DNA of 39,760 bases from Pseudomonadota bacterium (GTDB lineage Bacteria > Pseudomonadota > Gammaproteobacteria > Steroidobacterales > Steroidobacteraceae). The position numbers and the translations under genes were made by a program. The notes under the pieces are model-generated. The model did not search any database. It was not told where the DNA came from and worked only from the letters and a program-made list of their open reading frames with translations. Numbering within the stretch: the stretch's first letter is position 1; the number at the start of each line of letters is the position of its first letter. The DNA lies in assembly GCA_025360865.1 (NCBI GenBank), contig JANYBG010000250.1, positions 1-39,760 on the forward strand. The letters run 5' to 3'. This document shows, piece after piece, positions 19,300 through 26,888 of the stretch.

Positions 19300-20055
19300 C
19301 TAGTCGCCCAGCCAGCGCAAGGCCACGGCCGAGGTGTTGTCGCCGCCGGCGCCGGCGCGCTTCACCGCGCGCTCGCCCAGCATGAGCAGTTTTTCGCGCA
19401 GCGCGCCGGGCGTGCCGATCTCGGTGACGATCTCCTCGTCCTTGAGCGAGCCCCACAGCCCGTCGGTACACACCAGCAGCACATCATTGGGCTCGAGCGG
19501 CCGCCGCCGCGTGACGGTCATCTCCGGCAGGATTGGGTCCCCGCCAAGGCAGCATTCCACGAAGTTGCGCATCGGGTGAGTGTGCGCCTGCTCGGCGTTG
19601 ATCACGCCCTCGCGCAGCAGCAGCTCGACATGGCTGTGGTCGCGGCTGCGCGAGACCATTGCTCCACGGCGCGCGTGGTAGAGGCGGCTGTCACCGACGT
19701 GCGCCCACCAGCTGGCGTGCTGCTGCACCAGGCACACCGCACAGGTGGCGCGAGGGCGCTGCTCGATAGGCAGGTTGAGGCCGAGCTTGACCACCTCATC
19801 GTGGGCGCGACCGAGTGTCATGTGCAGGAACCCCAGCGGATCGAACAGCGGCTGCGGGGTGTGCCAGAACGCCTCCACTATAGCCTGCTGGGTGGTCTCC
19901 GCTGCGCGCGCGCCGTGGGCATGGCCGCCCATTCCGTCTACCACCACGATCAGGGCGCAGTGCTCGGCGACCGCCGCGCTCACGCGGTCCTGGTTCTCCT
20001 CGCGCCCGCCCATCAGGCTGATTTCGGTCGTCTCTACGCGCAAGAAGGGTCCCAT
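19300..20055 (-). CDS. PP2C-type serine/threonine phosphatase
   Basis: Metal-dependent protein phosphatase (PPM/PP2C family). 251 residues, a bare catalytic domain with no sensor or membrane part. The metal-binding and active-site motifs are all visible: [10 protein letters not shown] near residue 17, [12 protein letters not shown] near 37, [26 protein letters not shown] and [12 protein letters not shown] at the end. It probably reverses Hanks-type kinase signalling, but no kinase lies in the window, so the partner is unknown. It is the first gene of the rph-rdgB-gmk run, divergent from yicC. The ATG at 20055 was chosen because it leads directly into the conserved fold. A TATA-rich segment near 20080-20095 could serve one or both divergent promoters. 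Confidence 0.92.
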   Translation of the reverse strand: MGPFLRVETTEISLMGGREENQDRVSAAVAEHCALIVVVDGMGGHAHGARAAETTQQAIVEAFWHTPQPLFDPLGFLHMTLGRAHDEVVKLGLNLPIEQRPRATCAVCLVQQHASWWAHVGDSRLYHARRGAMVSRSRDHSHVELLLREGVINAEQAHTHPMRNFVECCLGGDPILPEMTVTRRRPLEPNDVLLVCTDGLWGSLKDEEIVTEIGTPGALREKLLMLGERAVKRAGAGGDNTSAVALRWLGD

Positions 20056-20187
20056 GCATCTGGTAGACTTGGGGCTGCTTTATATCACCTGCGCGGCGGG
20101 TGAGCGTAGATGCGTGACCTTTGTGGAAGGGTCGCGTTTCGCGCGGGCCGCACCGCCGCGTTACCTGATCGAACGGATGCTTTCAGC

Positions 20188-21054
20188 ATGATCGCGAGCA
20201 TGACCGGCTTCGCGCGCCGCGAGACCACCGGAGCCTGGGGCACGCTGGTATGCGAGCTGCGCAGCGTCAACCACCGCTTCCTCGAGGCAGGCTTTCGGCT
20301 GCCGGACGAATTGCGCGCCGCGGAGGGTGAGCTGCGTGCGCGCCTGTCGAAACAGCTGCGGCGCGGCAAGGTCGACTGCACGGTCAGCTACCGCCGCGCT
20401 CAAGGCACAGGAAATACACTCGAGCTCGACCCGGCGGCGCTCGAGCGCGTGTTGGCGGGGGTGAGGATCGTCGCGCGCTCGCTGCCCGCGAGTGAGGCGG
20501 TGAGCGCGCTGGACGTGCTGCGCTGGCCCGGCGTCCTGCGCGAGGAGAGCGCCAGCGGCGAGGAATTGCTGGTAGCCGCCTACGCGGTGTTCGGCGCGAC
20601 CCTGGATGAACTCATCGTGACCAGGGCCCGCGAGGGCGCGCGCCTGCGTGAGGTTCTCGAGCAGCGCTGCGGCGGCCTCGAGGCGCTGGTCGCGGCCGTG
20701 CGCGTGCGCCTGCCTGAGGTCCAGGCGCGCGTGTGGGCGAGGCTCAATGAGCGGGTGGCGGAACTCGCCGCCAACGTTGATCCGGAGCGCATGGAGCAGG
20801 AGCTCGCGGTCATCCTGCAGCGACTGGACGTTGATGAGGAACTCGAGCGCCTCACCGGTCATATCGAGGAGGTGCGCCGCGTCATCAGCGGCGGCGAGCC
20901 GGCCGGGCGACGCCTGGACTTCCTCATGCAGGAACTCAACAGGGAAGCCAACACGCTGTCCTCCAAGTCGCAGGACCTGGAGACCACGCGTTCGGCGGTG
21001 GACATGAAGGTCCTGATCGAGCAGATGCGCGAGCAAGTTCAAAACGCGGAGTAA
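20188..21054 (+). CDS. yicC: YicC family putative endoribonuclease
   Basis: 288 residues from the ATG at 20188. The N-terminus MIASMTGFARRE and the C-terminus (DFLMQELNREANTLSSKSQD then VDMKVLIEQMREQVQNAE) are the two most conserved blocks of the YicC family (YicC-N and DUF1732 domains). E. coli YicC has been described as an endoribonuclease and as a promoter of small-RNA decay; that function is taken from the family, not from this sequence. The middle is charged and mainly helical. It lies divergent from the PP2C-rph run; yicC next to rph is a common arrangement. Confidence 0.94.
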   Translation: MIASMTGFARRETTGAWGTLVCELRSVNHRFLEAGFRLPDELRAAEGELRARLSKQLRRGKVDCTVSYRRAQGTGNTLELDPAALERVLAGVRIVARSLPASEAVSALDVLRWPGVLREESASGEELLVAAYAVFGATLDELIVTRAREGARLREVLEQRCGGLEALVAAVRVRLPEVQARVWARLNERVAELAANVDPERMEQELAVILQRLDVDEELERLTGHIEEVRRVISGGEPAGRRLDFLMQELNREANTLSSKSQDLETTRSAVDMKVLIEQMREQVQNAE

Positions 21055-21205
21055 TCGCCGCAGGGGGCGAGGAACACGGCGAAGGCGCAGCCGATCGCGA
21101 CCGGGTTTCCGGACTGCGGTGATTCAGGTCAGCGCGAACACCAGCCACCCGCTCTACCCCGCGCCCAGCGCACGCGGCGCTCGCCATAGTGGCGAATCGT
21201 CTCGC

Positions 21206-21811
21206 TCACGCGCGCTCCCCGGCCGCGGTCGATTTCCTGCGTAGCACCGCGTGCATGGCGCGCTCACCCGGCACGCACGTGCCGGGCTCGTAGCCCAGCG
21301 CGGGCAGGTCGAGGCCGGCGAACAGGTTCTCTCCCGACCCGAGCACTGCCGCGGAGATCGCCAGGTGCATCTCATCGACGAGCCCGGCCCGCAGGTACTC
21401 GCGGATCGTCGCCACGCCGCCGCCCAGCCGCACGTCCTGGCCGCCTGCGGCGTCAGCGGCCCCGCCCAGCGCCGCGTGGATGCCTTCCGTGGCGAAGTGG
21501 AATGTGGTCCCCCCCGGCCATCTCGAGCGGTGGGCGCGGGTGGTGGGTCAGCACGAACACCTGGCACCGATACGGCGGCTCATCACCCCACCAGCCAGGC
21601 CAGTCTCCATCCCTCCACGCGCCGCGAAGTCATCATCGATCCCGGTGGCGCCGCCGGACTGCCCGAATGTCCTCTGGAATGTGCGCGTGGCGAAGACCCA
21701 GTCGTGCAGCGCCGTGCCGCCGGCGCCCAGCGGATTCTGCAGGTCCTGGCGCGGCCCGGCGCCGAAGCCATCGAGCGATATACCGAACGCGTGCACGCGC
21801 AGTCTGGTCAT
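21206..21811 (-). pseudogene. RibD C-terminal/DHFR-like reductase, decayed
   Basis: Remnant of a dihydrofolate-reductase-like protein (RibD C-terminal domain family). The first frame starts at the ATG at 21811 (MTRLRVHAFGISLDGF, then WVFATRTFQRTFG and GIDDDFAARG). Two lesions follow. Near 21600 the frame changes to DWPGWWGDEPPYRCQVFVLT, with about 20-30 residues of the usual core missing. At 21509-21515 a run of seven C (one more than the frame needs) shifts it again into TTFHFATEGIHAALG and GGGVATIREYLRAGLVDEMH, ending at 21206. The internal deletion means a sequencing error alone cannot explain it. The substrate of the ancestor is unknown. No feature is recognisable in the 151 bases between it and yicC. 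Confidence 0.85.
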
Positions 21812-21935
21812 GGGTGGCACCTCGGCCCTGCCGCGGGCCGGAAGGAAGAATAAGGCCTTCGGCGTCCGCGAGCGAAGCGCATGCTTCGATGCGCGGGCCA
21901 CACCGGCCAGCGGATTTTGGCAAGAGGACGATCGA

Positions 21936-22904
21936 TTGGCTGACTGGACACATCGCTACGCGCACATCAACGGGCTGCGCGTGCACTACGTCGAACAGGG
22001 CACCGGCCCGCTGGTGATTCTGTGCCACGGCTTCCCGCACCTGTGGTTCTCCTGGCGGCACCAGATACCGGCGATCGCCGCGGCCGGCTTCCGCGTCGTC
22101 GCCCCCGACATGCGCGGCATGGGCCAGACGGATGCCCCGAGCGAGATCGAAGCCTACGACGTCGACCACACGGTCGCCGATCTCACCGGGCTGCTGGATC
22201 ACCTCGGCGAGCAGTCGGCCGTCTTCATCGGCCTGGATTTCGGAGTGTTCGCGATATACGACCTCGCCTTCCGCGCGCCCGCGCGGGTGCGGGCGATCAT
22301 CGGGCTCGAGAATCCGGCGACTCCCCACAACCCGCAGCTGCCGCCGCTGGTGGAGGCGGCGCAGTGGGCGCGCAATCACTTCGTCCACATCCACTACTTC
22401 GCGCCGCACGGACCGGCGGACGAGGCGCTCAACGCGCACCCGCGCGAGTTCCTGACCCGCGTGTTCTACGCGCTCAGCGGCGACTATCACTACCTGGACG
22501 TGTGGAAACACCCGCCGGGCACGACTTACCTGGACGCGCTGCCGAAGCCGCCCCCGCTGCCGTGGGCCTGGCTCGGCGAACTCGAGATGGAGTTCTTCGT
22601 TTCCGAGTACGCGCGCACCGGGTTCACCGGCGGTCTTAACTGGTATCGCGCCATGGACCTGCGCTGGGCGCAGCGCCGCGGCTTCGAGGGGATGAAGAAC
22701 CCGGCGCCTTTCTTCTTCATTGGCAGCGAACGCGATTGCGATCTTGAGGCCTGGCACGGCGCTGACCCGCTGGGTCAGCTGAAGCTCCAGTACGAGGACG
22801 TGCGCGGCGTGGCGATGCTCGCCGAGGCGGGCCACATGATGCAGATGGAACGTCCGGCCGAAGTGAACGAGTGGATCGCGAAGTTCCTCGGGCAGCTGAG
22901 CTAG
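21936..22904 (+). CDS. Alpha/beta hydrolase, epoxide hydrolase-like
   Basis: 322 residues from a TTG at 21936 that has AGAGGA seven bases upstream; longer in-frame starts overlap the neighbouring pseudogene. The fold and order match soluble epoxide hydrolases: HGFPHLWFSWRHQIP (oxyanion loop, residues 31-45), RVVAPDMRGMGQTDAP, the nucleophile D101 in FIGLDFGVFAIYDLA, the lid segment TGGLNWYRAMDL with its conserved Tyr, an acid in GSERDCD, and the catalytic His in EAGHMMQMERP. The usual HDWGG elbow is altered to LDFGV, so catalytic behaviour may differ. Haloalkane dehalogenase is less likely because the lid Tyr motif is present. Seven bases separate it from hemW. Confidence 0.85.
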   Translation: MADWTHRYAHINGLRVHYVEQGTGPLVILCHGFPHLWFSWRHQIPAIAAAGFRVVAPDMRGMGQTDAPSEIEAYDVDHTVADLTGLLDHLGEQSAVFIGLDFGVFAIYDLAFRAPARVRAIIGLENPATPHNPQLPPLVEAAQWARNHFVHIHYFAPHGPADEALNAHPREFLTRVFYALSGDYHYLDVWKHPPGTTYLDALPKPPPLPWAWLGELEMEFFVSEYARTGFTGGLNWYRAMDLRWAQRRGFEGMKNPAPFFFIGSERDCDLEAWHGADPLGQLKLQYEDVRGVAMLAEAGHMMQMERPAEVNEWIAKFLGQLS

Positions 22905-22910
22905 GACGCC

Positions 22911-24164
22911 ATGGCAGCCCTCGTCGTCCCGCCGCTATCGCTCTACGTGCACTTCCCGTGGTGCGTGCGTAAGTGCCCGTACTGCGACTTCAACTCCCAC
23001 ACCCTCGCGGGTGAACTGGCTCAAGAACCCTATCTGCGGCGACTAGGTCGTGACCTTGCCGCGCAGGCGCCGCACGTGGCAGGACGCACCGTGCGCACGG
23101 TGTTCATGGGTGGCGGCACACCGAGCCTGTTCTCGCCGCGCTCCATCGAGCGCGTGCTTAGTCTCGCGCGCGAATACCTGGACCTCACCGCGGACGCCGA
23201 GGTCACCATGGAGGCCAATCCCGGGACGATTGAGCGCGGCGCGTTCGCTGAATATCGCGCGGCGGGCGTGAACCGCGTCTCTCTGGGCGCGCAGAGCTTT
23301 GACGCGGCCACCCTCACGGCGCTCGGCCGCATCCATTCTCCGCACGAGACGCGCGTCGCGGCCGAGGAACTGCACGCCGCGGACCTCGGGAACTTCAACC
23401 TGGACCTCATGTACGCGCTGCCAGGGCAGGATGTCGCGGCCGCGCTGCGTGATGTCGATGAGGCCCTCGCCCTGCGGCCCGCGCACCTGTCGCACTACCA
23501 GCTCACGCTCGAGCCTGGCACTGTGTTCGCGGCGCATCCACCGGCGCTGCCGGATGACGATGACGCCGCGCGGATGCTCGCCGCCTGCGCCGAGCGCTTG
23601 GCGCGATCCGGCTTCGCCCAGTACGAAGTATCCGCGTACGCGCGTTCCGGTCGGCGCTGTGAGCACAACCTCAACTACTGGAATTTCGGTGACTACGTGG
23701 GCGTGGGGGCGGGAGCGCACGGCAAGATCAGCGATGCCGCGACGGGGACGATCGTGCGCACCGTGCAACTGCGTGAGCCCCGGCGTTACCTCGCCTCCGA
23801 TGATGCGCAGCTGACGCGTCGCGCGATCCCCCCGCGCGAACTGCCGTTCGAATTCATGCTCAACGCGTTGCGGCTTCCAGGGGGATTCACGCGCGCGGAC
23901 TTCAGCGAGCGCACCGGCCTCGCGTGGAGTCAGATCGAGGCCGAAATGACGCTCGCCGTTCAGCGTGGGCTTATCCTTGGCAATGATCTGGGGGCTCGTC
24001 CGAGCCCCCTGGGGCTGAGGTTCCTCAACGACACGCTGCTGCTTTTCATGGCCGAAAAAGGCGAAACCACCGGGGATTCCGCTTTGTCAATCAATGCGAA
24101 CGCCCGGAACCGGCCTGCGCCGGCGTCTTTATTCACAGCCCCCGAGGGGGTGGACGCAGAATGA
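22911..24164 (+). CDS. hemW: Radical SAM heme chaperone HemW
   Basis: Heme-transfer protein formerly annotated as coproporphyrinogen III oxidase-like. 417 residues from the ATG at 22911. The [4Fe-4S]-SAM triad is C18-x3-C22-x2-C25 in PWCVRKCPYCDFNSH. VFMGGGTPSLFSP, EVTMEANPGTIE, RVSLGAQSFD, NLDLMYALPGQ and the HemW-specific HNLNYWNFGDYVGVGAGAHG follow. The PPRELPFEFMLNALRL segment belongs to the C-terminal HemW domain. The lone-Cys tail of true HemN is absent. After FLNDTLLLFM, where homologs normally end, there is an extra tail of about 40 low-complexity residues. Confidence 0.94.
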   Translation: MAALVVPPLSLYVHFPWCVRKCPYCDFNSHTLAGELAQEPYLRRLGRDLAAQAPHVAGRTVRTVFMGGGTPSLFSPRSIERVLSLAREYLDLTADAEVTMEANPGTIERGAFAEYRAAGVNRVSLGAQSFDAATLTALGRIHSPHETRVAAEELHAADLGNFNLDLMYALPGQDVAAALRDVDEALALRPAHLSHYQLTLEPGTVFAAHPPALPDDDDAARMLAACAERLARSGFAQYEVSAYARSGRRCEHNLNYWNFGDYVGVGAGAHGKISDAATGTIVRTVQLREPRRYLASDDAQLTRRAIPPRELPFEFMLNALRLPGGFTRADFSERTGLAWSQIEAEMTLAVQRGLILGNDLGARPSPLGLRFLNDTLLLFMAEKGETTGDSALSINANARNRPAPASLFTAPEGVDAE

Positions 24165-24307
24165 GTGCATTACGAGCCAAAGCGCCCAAGTCGCTCCATA
24201 AGAGCCTTGTAAGTCATTGATGAAACAGGGTAAAAACTCCTGCTCATTTTTTGACCAAGGTAACAAATATGCCATGTGAGCCCGAAAACGACTGCTCGCG
24301 CGGGCCT

Positions 24308-24342
24308 TCCTCCACAGAGTTGTCCACAGCTTCTGTGGATAA
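24308..24342. repeat. Palindromic DnaA-box pair with a third weak box
   Basis: TTGTCCACAG (24320-24329) and CTGTGGATAA (24333-24342) form an inverted repeat around a CTT loop. The right arm contains a perfect DnaA box on the minus strand (TTATCCACA), the left arm one with a single mismatch. TCCTCCACA at 24308-24316 matches seven of nine positions. The boxes are seen directly; DnaA binding is inference. As RNA the palindrome would form a 10-base-pair hairpin with one G-U pair, but no U-run follows it. Confidence 0.6.
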
Positions 24343-24378
24343 GGAAAAGCCGGCTCCACGGGGTGCTGCGGTTAAGGC

Positions 24379-24407
24379 TTGAGGGGCGGCGGCGGTGCCA
24401 GTAAACT
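24379..24407 (+). promoter_or_regulatory. Candidate sigma70 promoter of rpmE
   Basis: -35 TTGAGG (24379-24384) and -10 TAAACT (24402-24407) are separated by 17 bases. Each matches consensus at four of six positions. The expected start near 24414 leaves a leader of about 64 bases before the rpmE ATG. Confidence 0.45.
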
Positions 24408-24440
24408 CCCGCGCCCTTTAACCTGAGGTCCCGCCGCCCC
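24383..24440. repeat. 10-bp perfect inverted repeat flanking the rpmE start region
   Basis: GGGGCGGCGG (24383-24392) is exactly complementary to CCGCCGCCCC (24431-24440) across 38 bases. The left arm falls inside the predicted promoter spacer and the right arm in the leader. It could be an operator pair or simply GC-rich chance. Confidence 0.4.
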
Positions 24441-24477
24441 ATAGAGCGGTAAGTCCTTACGAACCTGTGAGCTCGCC

Positions 24478-24696
24478 ATGAAAGCCGCGATACACCCCGA
24501 GTACAAAGAGATCAACGTCACTTGCACGTGCGGGAACGCGTTCAAGACCGGCTCGACCCTGGGCACCGATCTGCAGGTGGAAGTTTGCTCCAACTGCCAC
24601 CCGTTCTATACCGGTAAGCAAAAGATGGTGGACACCGCGGGCCGCGTGGACAAGTTCCGCAAGAAATACGCCACGGTCGTCCCCGCGGCGAAGTAG
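24478..24696 (+). CDS. rpmE: 50S ribosomal protein L31, zinc-binding type
   Basis: 72-residue large-subunit protein. It carries the four-Cys zinc form: C16 and C18 (TCTCGNAF) and C37 and C40 ([13 protein letters not shown]). This is the C+ paralog used under zinc sufficiency; zinc-starved cells usually replace it with a Cys-less L31, not seen here. The start [20 protein letters not shown] is standard. The ribosome site is weak (GTGAG). A candidate promoter lies about 70 bases upstream and a strong GC hairpin just downstream. Confidence 0.97.
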   Translation: MKAAIHPEYKEINVTCTCGNAFKTGSTLGTDLQVEVCSNCHPFYTGKQKMVDTAGRVDKFRKKYATVVPAAK

Positions 24697-24709
24697 CCTC
24701 ACGTTCGGG

Positions 24710-24736
24710 CGCGCCGCGGCATGCAGCCGCGGCGCG
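24710..24736 (+). terminator. GC-rich hairpin after rpmE
   Basis: Eleven-base perfect stem CGCGCCGCGGC / GCCGCGGCGCG with loop ATGCA, 14 bases after the rpmE stop. No T-run follows directly (only CTTTTCC about 12 bases on), so it may slow polymerase or protect the 3' end rather than terminate alone. Confidence 0.5.
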
Positions 24737-24894
24737 GCCGGATCCTCACTTTTCCCGCGGTCCCTGGCGCACCACCGCCGCGCCACCGACTCACCATGCC
24801 ACCGGCGTGATCATGTGAGCGACGCCCGAGGTTACCGGCGAGTAGGTCGGCTGCCTTGATTCGGGGCACGGACCATGTAAACCTCGTTCGTTCC

Positions 24895-24919
24895 AGCGCC
24901 ACGCAAGATGCTTGGCGCT
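24895..24919 (+). other. Stem-loop in the gltA leader
   Basis: AGCGCCA (24895-24901) pairs perfectly with TGGCGCT (24913-24919) across 11 bases, ending 37 bases before the gltA ATG. It could be an attenuator, an operator or an mRNA stabiliser; nothing more can be said. Confidence 0.3.
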
Positions 24920-24956
24920 ATTTCGCGTTCGCACACACGGAAAGCGGCTTCGGAAA

Positions 24957-26252
24957 ATGACCGAGAACAAAACGTTTGAACTGAGCAACGGCCGGGGTGG
25001 CGGCTCGCAACTGCCGGTGCGCAGCGGGACCATGGGTCCGGCCGCGATCGATATCGCCGGCCTCCACAAGGATCTCGAGGTCTTCACCTACGACCCGGGA
25101 TTTGGCGCCACGGCGGCCACCGAGAGTCGGATCACCTACATCGACGGCGACGCCGGCGTGCTCCTGTACCGCGGCTACCCGATCGAGCAGCTGGCGCAGA
25201 AGAGTTCTTTCATGGAGGTGGCCTACCTCCTGCTGCTGGGCGAACTCCCCTCGCAGAAGCAGCTCGAGGAATTCAGCGGCAACATCCGTTATCACACGAT
25301 GATCAATGAGTCGCTGCTGCGCTTCTTCAACGCCTTCAACCACAACGCGCACCCGATGGCGATGGTGTCCGGCGTCGTGGCCTCGATGGCCGCCTTCTAC
25401 CACGAGACGATGGACATTCATAATCCGCGGCATCGCGAGATCTTCTCCCATCGCATCATCGCCAAGATCCCGACGATCGCCGCGGCCGCGCATAAGCACT
25501 CCCTCGGCCAGCCGTTCATCTATCCGCTCAACAAGCTCGGGTACGCGGAGAACGTGCTCAACATGCTGTTCGCGGTGCCCTGCGAGGAATACCAGGTCGA
25601 CCCGATCGCCGCCAAGGCGCTCGACCTGCTGTTTGTGCTGCACGCGGACCATGAGCAGAACGCCAGCACCTCAACCGTGCGGCTCGCCGGCTCGACCGGC
25701 GCCAATCCGTACGCGGCGATCTCCGCGGGAGTCTCGGCGCTGTGGGGACCGGCGCACGGTGGTGCCAACGAGGCGGTGCTGGCGATGCTCGAGCAGATCG
25801 GCACTGTCGAGAACATCCCGCAGTACCTGGCGATGGCCAAGGACAAGAGCAGCCACTTCCGCCTAATGGGCTTTGGACACCGCGTCTACAAGAACTTCGA
25901 CCCGCGCGCGACGATCATCCGCGAGATGTGCCACAAGGTGCTGGCGCAGCTCGGGCGCAGCGACAACCCGTTGCTCGAGCTCGCCTTGCGCCTGGAAGAG
26001 ATCGCCCTCAAGGACGAATACTTCATCGCCCGCAAGTTATACCCGAACGTCGACTTTTACTCGGGGGTGATCTACAGCGCGATCGGCATCCCGCGCTCGA
26101 TGTTCACGGTGATGTTCGCGATCGCCCGCACCGTGGGCTGGGTCGCGCACTGGCAGGAGATGATCTCGGATCCGGCGATGCGGATCGGGCGTCCGCGCCA
26201 GCTGTACACCGGCGCCACCAAGCGCGAGTACATTCAGGTCGACATGCGCTAG
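24957..26252 (+). CDS. gltA: Citrate synthase (hexameric type II)
   Basis: Condenses acetyl-CoA and oxaloacetate to citrate, the entry step of the TCA cycle. 431 residues from the ATG at 24957. A GTG or ATG further upstream in frame would add non-conserved residues. The sequence is typical of the long, NADH-sensitive Gram-negative enzyme: [20 protein letters not shown] near residue 50, [28 protein letters not shown] (active-site His), [30 protein letters not shown] (second His and Arg) and YPNVDFYSG (catalytic Asp). Convergent with the hypothetical gene downstream, with only 15 bases between the two stops. Confidence 0.97.
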   Translation: MTENKTFELSNGRGGGSQLPVRSGTMGPAAIDIAGLHKDLEVFTYDPGFGATAATESRITYIDGDAGVLLYRGYPIEQLAQKSSFMEVAYLLLLGELPSQKQLEEFSGNIRYHTMINESLLRFFNAFNHNAHPMAMVSGVVASMAAFYHETMDIHNPRHREIFSHRIIAKIPTIAAAAHKHSLGQPFIYPLNKLGYAENVLNMLFAVPCEEYQVDPIAAKALDLLFVLHADHEQNASTSTVRLAGSTGANPYAAISAGVSALWGPAHGGANEAVLAMLEQIGTVENIPQYLAMAKDKSSHFRLMGFGHRVYKNFDPRATIIREMCHKVLAQLGRSDNPLLELALRLEEIALKDEYFIARKLYPNVDFYSGVIYSAIGIPRSMFTVMFAIARTVGWVAHWQEMISDPAMRIGRPRQLYTGATKREYIQVDMR

Positions 26253-26267
26253 GGCGCCACGCGCCGG

Positions 26268-26885
26268 TCAACTCGGCTCGAGCAGCGCCTCGACCTCAAG
26301 CGTGTTCGCGCGCCGCATCGGCCGCCCGTCCACCGGGCTCACCGGCGCCTGGCGGATCCCATCGGTCGGGAACACCAGCGCCTCGATCGGCTGGTCATCC
26401 ATCTCGAAGCGCACGCCGGGCACCGGTCGAACGCGCTCGGCGTTGAGCTTCACGCGCCGCTCGGTCACCTCGTGCGGGATGTGCCCGTCGATTAGCTTCA
26501 GCGTCACCGCTTCGGCGCGCTCGGCGAACAGGTGCAGCTGCACGTCGGAGTGCTCGGTAGCTGTACCGGAAAGGACTGCACCGACCAGTCGCGGCTCAAA
26601 CTCACGCAGGTAGCGCATCGCCGCGAGCGCGACGCGCCGTTGCGCCGCGAGCGCCTCGGTATGGGAGGTGCCCCCGAAGAGGCGCTGGTAGCCGGCGAGC
26701 GCCTCTTCGATCTCGCTGTTCTTGGGGAGGATCGCGCTGATCTCGCTGAGGCCTAACCGCTCGGCCGCCTTGCGCTTGGCCACGAGGAAATCATGGATGC
26801 CGTGCTCGGCCATGATGCGCGCGGCTTCCTGCGCGAGCGCTAGGCGCAGGTTCTCACCACGTCCCTGGTGTCGCTTCGCTCTCAT
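26268..26885 (-). CDS. Conserved hypothetical protein beside mrcA
   Basis: 205 residues, ATG at 26885. I do not recognise a characterised family with confidence. The N-terminal third is helical and basic (RLALAQEAARIMAEHGIHDF, then LVAKRKAAERLGL). The middle contains YLREFEPRLVGAVLSGTATEHSDVQLHLFAE, which has the look of a nucleotidyltransferase-like fold (Gly-Ser/Thr-x-Asp pattern in LSGTATEHSDV). The C-terminus is EALVFPTDG then a RQAPVSPVDGRPMRRA turn. Similar proteins in related bacteria are often carried as hypothetical or dubiously named ligases. It starts three bases after the mrcA stop, so it is probably cotranscribed with mrcA. Confidence 0.75.
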   Translation of the reverse strand: MRAKRHQGRGENLRLALAQEAARIMAEHGIHDFLVAKRKAAERLGLSEISAILPKNSEIEEALAGYQRLFGGTSHTEALAAQRRVALAAMRYLREFEPRLVGAVLSGTATEHSDVQLHLFAERAEAVTLKLIDGHIPHEVTERRVKLNAERVRPVPGVRFEMDDQPIEALVFPTDGIRQAPVSPVDGRPMRRANTLEVEALLEPS

Positions 26886-26888
26886 TCT

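Larger units (their letters stand above)
24165..24477 (+). other. hemW-rpmE intergenic region, AT-rich then DnaA-box cluster
   Basis: This 313-base gap has no gene I can support. Its first half (about 24205-24290) is clearly more AT-rich than the surroundings. Next come two or three DnaA-box-like nonamers (24308-24342), then a good sigma70 promoter for rpmE at 24379-24407 and a long GC inverted repeat around it. These are listed separately. Confidence 0.5.

Noticed and set aside
24205-24342. Chromosomal origin of replication
   Set aside because: Only two or three DnaA boxes, and none of the usual origin neighbours (dnaA, dnaN, rpmH, mnmG). Kept only as a DnaA-box cluster.
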